A DNA stretch of 10,760 nucleotides, taken from contig DATNLZ010000101.1 of NCBI GenBank assembly GCA_035602605.1, positions 1-10,760 of the forward strand. The letters run 5' to 3'. A model generated the notes under the pieces. It saw only the letters and a program-made list of their open reading frames with translations. It was not told the DNA's origin and made no database searches. Numbering within the stretch: the first letter of the stretch is position 1; every line of letters begins with the position of its first letter. Below, in pieces: positions 6,082 to 10,760 of this stretch. The position numbers and the translations under genes were made by a program. The DNA is from DASQHY01 sp035602605 (GTDB lineage: Bacteria > Acidobacteriota > Terriglobia > Acidiferrales > UBA7541).

Positions 6082-9075
6082 ATGAGTTTTCGGCCCGTTC
6101 GAATTGTTCTATTGAGTTCGATTTTTCTTCTGTTGATTCTCACGATCTGCGGGAATTTGGATGCGCAGACGCCCACTGGCGGACTGAGTGGTGTCGTCAA
6201 GGATCCCTCGGGCGGAGTCATTGCAAAAGCGGCCGTCCGCTTGACCGCTGCAAGCGGCGCCTCATTGGACACCACCACCAACCGTGACGGCGTCTACGAA
6301 TTTAAGGGCTTGGCTCTGGGAACGTACACCGTGAAGGCCGTGGCGAAGGGCTTCGCTATTTTCACGCAGGAAGATGTCCAGATCCTTGCCGGGCAGATTC
6401 AACGATTGAATATTGCGCTCCTCATTCAGATGGAAGAGGAAAAAGTGGAGGTTTCGGATTCCTCCACGAATGTCGACATTGCTCCTTCGAACAATGCTGG
6501 GATGGTGGTAATGCAAGGAAAGGACCTCGAAGCGCTTTCGGATGATCCCGATGAGCTGCAATCCGAACTTCAAACGCTTGCCGGCCCATCTGCCGGCCCT
6601 AACGGCGGCCAGATCTATATCGACGGATTTACCGGCGGCACACTCCCGCCCAAGGGATCCATTCGCGAAATTCGCATCAACCAGAATCCGTTTTCCGCCG
6701 AATACGATAGGTTGGGTTATGGCCGCGTCGAAATCCTCACCAAACCGGGCCTGGATCAGTTTCACGGCCAGGTTTCTTTGAACGCAAACACTTCTGCGTT
6801 CAATTCACGCAACCCGTTCGAAATCATCCCGGCAGGAACCCAGCCGCCTGGCTACAACTCCAGACAATTTAGCGGCGAAATCGGCGGCCCGCTCGTCAGC
6901 AAGAAGGCCTCATTCTTCTTCAATATCGAGCGCCGCGATATCAATGAACTGTCAATCGTCAGCGCCCAGATCGTGGATCCAGCAACCTTCGCGATCGTTC
7001 CATTTAGCGACGCCGTCAGCAATCCGCGCACACGCACGAATCTCAGTCCAAGAATCGACTATCAAGTCAGCGCCAGCAACACGCTCACCGTGCGCTACCA
7101 GTTCGAACGTGAAAATCAAACCAACAACGGCATTGGCCAATTCAATCTCCCGTCGCTCGGTTTCAATCAACTCAATACCGAACACCAATTCCAGGTCAGC
7201 GACACGCAGATTGTGAATGCCAAGACCATCAACGAGACACGTTTCAGGTTCGTCCGCGAGACGATTGACCAGACGCCGCAGAGCACGGCTCCATCAATTT
7301 CCGTCCAGGGTGCTTTCAATGGCGGCGGGAACGGCGCTGGAGTCAGCAAGGACATTCTCGATCGCTACGAGCTGCAGAATTACACTTCCATGTCGCTCGG
7401 CAAACACTTTTTGAAATTTGGCGCCCGGCTGCGCGCCAATCGCGATTCGAATGACTCAATGTCCAACTTCAACGGCTCCTTTAGTTTCGGTTCGCGGCCC
7501 GATCCTACCGTTTCTGGTTGCGCGGCGCCAAACCCGCCCCCGGCATGCCCGCAGATCTCCGGGCTTGATGCCTATCTCATCACCCTTCGGTTCTTGGCCG
7601 CTGGAAACACACAGGCAAATCTTCAAAACGCCATCGCCCACGGAGGCGGTGCCAGCTTCTATTCCGTCACGAATGGCACCGCATTGGCCAGCGTCGCTTA
7701 TTTCGATGCCGGGCTCTACGCTCAAGACGACTGGAGGCTTCGCCCGAACATCACGCTAAGTCTCGGTCTTCGCTTCGAAACCCAGAATAATTTTGGCGAC
7801 CATGCGGATGTTGCCCCGCGGCTCGGTCTCGCTTGGGGCATCGGCGGGTCTGGCAAAAATTCGCCAAAGACGGTGCTCCGCGTGGGTTCTGGCATGTTTT
7901 ATGACCGCTTTTCCTATGACCTATTTTTGAGGCAGGAGCGCCTCAACGGCGCCACGCAACAACAATTTCTCGTGACGAGTCCGCAGTTTTATCTCTTCAA
8001 CACACCGGTGCCAGCCTCGTTGCCCCAGAGTAATCCGACCATGTATCAGCCCAATTCGAATCTTCGCGCTCCCTATACCATCCAGACCGGCATCAGCCTG
8101 GAACGCCAGCTCACGAAATTCGCCAACTTATCGGTGACCTATCTGAACTCGCGCGGAGTACACCAGTTTTTCACCACCAACCTGAACCCCGCCGATCCCA
8201 TCACCGGCTTGAGGCCCAATGGCACGAACCAAAATATCTTCCAATATCAGTCCGAAGGCATCTTCAAGCAGAATCAACTCATTGTGAATGGCAGCGTTCG
8301 AATGGGAACGAAGCTTTCACTTTCCGGCTACTACACTCTCAGCTACGCCAAGAGCGATATTTCCGGCGCGGGGAGTTTCCCTTCGAATCCATTCGACGTC
8401 AGCCAGGATTACGGCCGGGCCTCCTTCGACGTCCGCCATCGCGTGTTTTTCGGAGGAACGATGGCCTTGCCTTACGCGTTCCGGCTGAGTCCGTTCCTCG
8501 TCGCGCAATCCGGTGTCCCCTTCAATATCACGACTGGCCAGGATCTTTACCAGGATTCCATCTTCAACACTCGCGCGGCGTTTGGCACGTGCACGCCCGG
8601 TGCAACCGGTGTCAAAGCTACCCCGTACGGTTGCTTTAATTTGGCCACGCAGCCCGGCCAGGCGGTTATTCCGGTCAACTTTGCGGAAGGCCCTGATCGC
8701 TTCTCTCTGAATCTTCGTTTGAGCAAGACCTTCGGCTTTGGCAAAAAAGCGGAAGCGGCAAACGCAGGTGCCGGGGGCCCTGGCGCTGGCGGCACATTTG
8801 GTCGCGGCCCGGGTGGCCCTGGCGACCGAGGCTCGCATGGTGGCGGTGGTTTCGGCGTCCGCGGCATGGATGGCGGCGGATCAAACAACAACCGTTACAA
8901 TCTGACGTTCACCGTTAACGCGCGAAACGTTTTCAATAACGTCAATCTCGCCACGCCCATCGGCAACTTGAGTTCGCCGCTCTTCGGCCAAGCCAACGGG
9001 CTTGCCGGCGGACCGTACTCTTCCTCTTCGACGGCCAACCGGCGCATCGATTTGCAGGTATCCTTCAATTTCTAG
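6082..9075 (+). CDS. Oar-like TonB-dependent receptor with carboxypeptidase-regulatory domain
   Basis: Outer-membrane beta-barrel receptor of 997 residues, presumed to import or bind a large substrate using TonB energy; substrate unknown. The ATG at 6082 has AGGAG at 6072-6076 (5-nt spacing) and is followed at once by a signal peptide (residues 1 to about 29, ending NLDAQ). An in-frame ATG at 5995 lies inside the upstream gene and is unlikely. Residues about 31-115 are a carboxypeptidase-regulatory-like beta sandwich (GGLSGVVKDPSGGVIAKAAV, then DGVYEFKGLALGTYTVKA). Residues about 140-225 are a plug-like region (YIDGFTGGTLPPKGSIREIR, NPFSAEYDRLGYGRVEILTK). The remainder is barrel, with typical segments such as SLGLRFETQNNFG and the C-terminal aromatic ending VSFNF used in outer-membrane insertion. 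A very Gly-rich loop (about 890-933) sits just before the last strands. Length and domain order fit the large Oar-like family common in Acidobacteriota. It is the second gene of the unit begun by the DUF5666 protein. Confidence 0.92.
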   Translation: MSFRPVRIVLLSSIFLLLILTICGNLDAQTPTGGLSGVVKDPSGGVIAKAAVRLTAASGASLDTTTNRDGVYEFKGLALGTYTVKAVAKGFAIFTQEDVQILAGQIQRLNIALLIQMEEEKVEVSDSSTNVDIAPSNNAGMVVMQGKDLEALSDDPDELQSELQTLAGPSAGPNGGQIYIDGFTGGTLPPKGSIREIRINQNPFSAEYDRLGYGRVEILTKPGLDQFHGQVSLNANTSAFNSRNPFEIIPAGTQPPGYNSRQFSGEIGGPLVSKKASFFFNIERRDINELSIVSAQIVDPATFAIVPFSDAVSNPRTRTNLSPRIDYQVSASNTLTVRYQFERENQTNNGIGQFNLPSLGFNQLNTEHQFQVSDTQIVNAKTINETRFRFVRETIDQTPQSTAPSISVQGAFNGGGNGAGVSKDILDRYELQNYTSMSLGKHFLKFGARLRANRDSNDSMSNFNGSFSFGSRPDPTVSGCAAPNPPPACPQISGLDAYLITLRFLAAGNTQANLQNAIAHGGGASFYSVTNGTALASVAYFDAGLYAQDDWRLRPNITLSLGLRFETQNNFGDHADVAPRLGLAWGIGGSGKNSPKTVLRVGSGMFYDRFSYDLFLRQERLNGATQQQFLVTSPQFYLFNTPVPASLPQSNPTMYQPNSNLRAPYTIQTGISLERQLTKFANLSVTYLNSRGVHQFFTTNLNPADPITGLRPNGTNQNIFQYQSEGIFKQNQLIVNGSVRMGTKLSLSGYYTLSYAKSDISGAGSFPSNPFDVSQDYGRASFDVRHRVFFGGTMALPYAFRLSPFLVAQSGVPFNITTGQDLYQDSIFNTRAAFGTCTPGATGVKATPYGCFNLATQPGQAVIPVNFAEGPDRFSLNLRLSKTFGFGKKAEAANAGAGGPGAGGTFGRGPGGPGDRGSHGGGGFGVRGMDGGGSNNNRYNLTFTVNARNVFNNVNLATPIGNLSSPLFGQANGLAGGPYSSSSTANRRIDLQVSFNF

Positions 9076-9104
9076 ATCCGTTAAAATCTCGACGGAATCG
9101 CGAG

Positions 9105-9260
9105 ATGAAAAGACGGAAGAAGATTTTGGACAAGGGTACCGAAGCGCGGCGAGCGGCGCGGAAGTCCGGAATTGCGCCGTCGGCCACGCGCGTCATTCCT
9201 GACAAGCGAAAAGGGCCGCCGAAGCACAAGAAACAATTGCTCGAAGGAGAACTCGACTGA
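9105..9260 (+). CDS. small highly basic hypothetical protein (51 aa)
   Basis: A 51-residue frame: ATG at 9105, TGA at 9258. It opens MKRRKKILDKGTEARRAARK, continues with TRVIPDKRKGPPKHKK and ends LLEGELD. Nearly 40% of residues are Lys or Arg, with an acidic tip. No signal peptide or membrane segment is seen. It starts 29 nt after the receptor stop on the same strand, ahead of a plus-strand terminator-like hairpin at 9335-9357, so it could be the last gene of the receptor unit. The ribosome binding site is weak (GGA at 9094-9096). The composition suggests nucleic-acid or ribosome binding, but that is inference. From memory it resembles short conserved basic proteins in Acidobacteriota; I could not check this. 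Confidence 0.55.
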   Translation: MKRRKKILDKGTEARRAARKSGIAPSATRVIPDKRKGPPKHKKQLLEGELD

Positions 9261-9301
9261 ACGTAATTCGAATCTTTGCTGCAAAACCTTCATTCTCAAA
9301 A

Positions 9302-9319
9302 GCGGGAGCTGGCTCCCGC
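9302..9319 (-). terminator. Rho-independent terminator of the redoxin gene
   Basis: GCGGGAGC/GCTCCCGC is a perfect 8-bp GC-rich inverted repeat. Read on the minus strand it is followed directly by TTTTGAG, 45 nt past the redoxin stop. On the plus strand no T-tract follows, so it acts mainly for the leftward gene. Confidence 0.65.
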
Positions 9320-9334
9320 ACTCCAAAATTCTTC

Positions 9335-9357
9335 AGGCCCGACCGGACCTAATTTTT
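9335..9357 (+). terminator. candidate rightward terminator for the receptor unit
   Basis: AGGCCC/GGACCT-type imperfect stem (9335-9350, one C-A mismatch), followed by AA and a TTTTT run (9353-9357). It lies after the small basic ORF and before the end of the convergent redoxin gene. The stem is weak, so this is a moderate call. Confidence 0.4.
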
Positions 9358-9363
9358 CGAACT

Positions 9364-9906
9364 TCATCCCGGTTTGTTGGCGGGAATCACTTCGTCGGGA
9401 CGGAAAAGCGGCGCCAGAGATATTTTCTTGCGCTCGGCAAGATGCGCAGCAATTTTTTCCAAATCCTTCTTATCAAAGCCCATGCAACTGACTTTTACGG
9501 TGCCGTCGGTATCGATCAGAAAAATCGTGGGCACGTTGGTCAGGCCATAAGCGTTGGAAACCGGATAGCCGTTTTCGTCGAGAAGCAGCGGGAAGGTCAC
9601 GCCGTATTCCTTTGCAAAATTCTGAGTAGCGCGCACATCGTCCTGGGAAATGCCCAGGAAAGTTACGCCGTCGCCGCCATAACGCTTGTGGAGGCGTTCG
9701 AGAAAAGGAAACGTGAACTGGCAGACTGGGCAGGAGACTTTGAAAAATGCGGCAACGACGGGGCTGCGTTCCAAAACGGTGTAGAGCGGGTATTCCTTGT
9801 TGTCGAGAGCTTTCAGCGAAAATCCCGGAGCCGTGTTCCCAGCAACGATGTGCGTCATTTGGTCTTGTTTTCCCATCCAGCGTGAGAGCCGCCGCAGGAT
9901 TCCCAT
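9364..9906 (-). CDS. cytoplasmic TlpA/AhpC-type redoxin (thioredoxin fold, CPVC)
   Basis: Thiol-disulfide or peroxide-reducing protein of 180 residues with a thioredoxin-like fold. Key features are APGFSLKALDNKEY (N-terminal strands), the redox motif SCPVC (Cys59 and Cys62), GVTFLGISQDD, and the cis-proline loop TNVPTIFLIDTDG (Pro126). A third cysteine is at 141. CPVC is preceded by FFKVS, where peroxiredoxins usually carry a P-x-x-x-T/S-x-x-C motif, so a TlpA/ResA-like reductase is the better reading. No signal peptide or lipobox is seen, so it probably stays in the cytoplasm. The ATG at 9904-9906 is chosen; an in-frame TTG at 9922-9924 and ATGs at 9876 and 9858 are alternatives. There is no Shine-Dalgarno before it, but a -10-like TACACT lies only 6 nt upstream, suggesting a leaderless mRNA. 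Confidence 0.85.
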   Translation of the reverse strand: MGILRRLSRWMGKQDQMTHIVAGNTAPGFSLKALDNKEYPLYTVLERSPVVAAFFKVSCPVCQFTFPFLERLHKRYGGDGVTFLGISQDDVRATQNFAKEYGVTFPLLLDENGYPVSNAYGLTNVPTIFLIDTDGTVKVSCMGFDKKDLEKIAAHLAERKKISLAPLFRPDEVIPANKPG

Positions 9907-9912
9907 CGCATG

Positions 9913-9941
9913 AGTGTAGCGCAAGACTGGGGACTTGTGAC
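9913..9941 (-). promoter_or_regulatory. putative promoter giving a leaderless redoxin mRNA
   Basis: On the minus strand GTCACA (9936-9941; 4 of 6 matches to TTGACA), a 17-nt spacer, then TACACT (9913-9918; TAnnnT). The -10 ends 6 nt before the ATG at 9906, which places the expected transcription start at or next to the start codon. This agrees with the absence of a ribosome binding site. Confidence 0.4.
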
Positions 9942-9944
9942 TTG
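9924..9944. repeat. degenerate heptamer tandem repeat (3 units)
   Basis: Three adjacent 7-mers, AGACTGG, GGACTTG and TGACTTG, with a shared GACT core, lie within the redoxin promoter spacer and -35 region. The array is short and imperfect. Confidence 0.35.
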
Positions 9945-9969
9945 CGGACCATTCTGTACTGGAGAAACA

Positions 9970-10007
9970 ATGAGCAATCCTGTTTGGCTGATAACCGGAT
10001 GCTCTAG
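9970..10007 (+). pseudogene. truncated N-terminus of a short-chain dehydrogenase/reductase
   Basis: A fully formed start (GGAG at 9961-9964, 5-nt spacing, ATG at 9970) opens MSNPVWLITGCSR. This is the first beta strand and the beginning of the TGxxxGxG nucleotide-binding motif of SDR oxidoreductases. After the Arg codon the frame reads VSFRRLNRRRRCIRGRLPTT and stops at 10069-10071, with no SDR character. In another frame, from about 10008, the sequence becomes a beta-propeller fragment, so the SDR body has been lost at a junction near 10005-10010. The identity rests on only 13 residues. Confidence 0.5.
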
Positions 10008-10395
10008 AGTGAGTTTCCGCCGTTTGAACAGAAGGCGACGCTGCATACGGGGCCGATTACCAACCACGTGAATTTTGTAAACAATCGCAATGGCAAGTTT
10101 GCTTACATCACAATCGGCGGAGCGAACGAAGTGAAGGTGTTTCGCAGGGGTGCCACGCCGAAACTAGTTGCCACAATACCAGTGGGCTATCTTCCGCACG
10201 GAATTTGGCCGTCGGGCGATGGTTCCAGGGTCTATGTCGCGCTAGAACGGTGAAATGACCGTTGCCATCAATACCGTAAGCAACAAAGTGATCGTTCAAA
10301 TTCCAATCGGACAGACGACGCAAGCGCTGGCGTACGTGCCGAATGCAGTGCCCGCCTGCAATGGTACTGGCTCCGAAGCTTTAAACTGCAAGTGA
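10008..10395 (+). pseudogene. broken YVTN/40-residue-repeat beta-propeller protein fragment
   Basis: From 10008 the frame reads SEFPPFEQKATLHTGPITNH and continues to 10250 with propeller-blade motifs: GKFAYITIGGANEVKVF, VATIPVGYLPHGIWPSGDGS and RVYVALE. These are typical of surface-antigen/cytochrome-D1-type YVTN repeats. A stop at 10251-10253 ends it, but the next blade resumes in the +1 frame from 10255 (MTVAINTVSNKVIVQIPIGQ, then ALAYVPNAVPA) up to TGA 10393-10395. Blades appear to join across the stop, so this is a frameshift in one ancestral gene rather than two genes. The N-terminus and probably the C-terminus are missing, and no start with a ribosome binding site precedes it. An active protein is unlikely. 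Confidence 0.65.
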
Positions 10396-10652
10396 CTGAA
10401 TCAAGGGGCAATATAAATCGATTGAAGCGCTGAATGCGCCGCGCTATGAAATCGGACTCTCGTCGCGCCGCCCAAGTGTCAAGCAGTGCGACACAAGTGT
10501 GCGCGTGTGTCATTTGCCTTGGACGCTCTACCGTCCTCGACGCCTCGCCACCTCCGTCTATCTGCCTATGTTTAAGCACTTTACCCAACTGCCCACGTAA
10601 ACAGGCTTGGCATCGCCGATGCAAGTAAGGAGTTTGGGATGGAGGTTACTTA
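10396..10652. other. gene-free gap after the pseudogenes
   Basis: Short frames exist on both strands, but none shows family features, a good ribosome binding site or convincing composition. It may hold further decayed sequence. A GTGTC-N9-GACAC inverted repeat (10476-10494) and a 13-bp palindrome (10610-10622) are the only structures noted. The promoter of the gene starting at 10653 should lie here. Confidence 0.5.
10610..10622. promoter_or_regulatory. palindrome GCATCG-C-CGATGC upstream of the last gene
   Basis: Perfect 6+1+6 palindrome ending 30 nt before the ATG at 10653. CTT and AAG flanks extend the symmetry if one G is bulged. It could be an operator; chance is not excluded. Confidence 0.2.
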
Positions 10653-10760
10653 ATGAACCGGCGCGGATTTTTGCGGCTCATTGGTGCTACTAGTGCTGCG
10701 GCACTGACGGCCTCCTGCAATCGAATCAATTCTGTGGCGGGGACTTTATCGAGTCCGGCT
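10653..10760 (+). CDS. 5' part of a Tat-signal/lipoprotein-like exported protein (truncated by window end)
   Basis: ATG at 10653 with GGAGG at 10641-10645 (7-nt spacing). The 36 visible residues begin MNRRGFLRLIGATSAAAL. This is a twin-arginine-like signal (RRGFLRL) followed by a hydrophobic stretch and TASC, which resembles a lipobox although Thr at -3 is not optimal. The protein is therefore probably exported folded through Tat, perhaps lipid-anchored. The catalytic or binding domain lies outside the window, so no function can be given. Confidence 0.7.
   Translation, partial: MNRRGFLRLIGATSAAALTASCNRINSVAGTLSSPA

Noticed and set aside
8317..8838. Minus-strand 173-codon frame
   Set aside because: Antisense shadow of the TonB-dependent receptor, whose sense frame has clear domain structure throughout.
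10434..10628. 64-codon plus frame and overlapping minus frame (10268-10624)
   Set aside because: Cys/Arg/Ser-rich without recognisable motifs or a good ribosome binding site; treated as gene-free sequence.
1..10760. CRISPR array, transposase or phage genes
   Set aside because: No regularly spaced direct repeats, no transposase motifs and no terminal inverted repeats flanking a gene were seen.

Overview
The window most resembles a chromosome segment from an Acidobacteriota member (soil type). This is inferred from the gene families: an Oar-like TonB-dependent receptor with an N-terminal carboxypeptidase-regulatory domain and a glycine-rich loop near its C-terminus, paired with a DUF5666-type secreted protein; a TPR-STN-secretin protein; a Crp/Fnr regulator; a parvulin-like foldase; and a cytoplasmic TlpA-like redoxin. 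No rRNA, tRNA, CRISPR array or insertion sequence was recognised.

Layout. Positions 1-4258 are read leftward: a secretin-like outer-membrane protein (2468-4258), then a 373-nt gap, then a Crp/Fnr-family regulator (1297-2094), followed by a secreted parvulin-like foldase (2-1147, complete, stop at the window edge). Positions 4259-4768 form a divergent intergenic region with a strong 8-bp hairpin and an 18-bp dyad. From 4769 rightward runs a two-gene unit, possibly three: a DUF5666-repeat protein (4769-6037), a large TonB-dependent receptor (6082-9075), and a small, strongly basic 51-residue ORF (9105-9260). This unit meets a leftward redoxin gene (9364-9906) tail to tail, and each direction has its own terminator-like hairpin in the gap.

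Right of 9960 the sequence is decayed. A good ribosome binding site and ATG open what looks like a short-chain dehydrogenase, but after about 13 codons it runs out of frame into the interior of a YVTN-type beta-propeller protein, itself broken by a frameshift near 10250. After about 250 nt with no supported gene, a new gene with a Tat/lipoprotein-like signal starts at 10653 and leaves the window.

Most of the intact genes point to the cell envelope (outer-membrane secretin, outer-membrane receptor, secreted DUF5666 protein, periplasmic foldase). No complete novel defence or mobile system is evident. The more unusual items are the chimeric pseudogene junction, the three-fold repeat with a split third unit in the DUF5666 protein, the small basic ORF, the parvulin-like protein lacking the family's usual histidines, and the structured 4.5-4.66 kb region.
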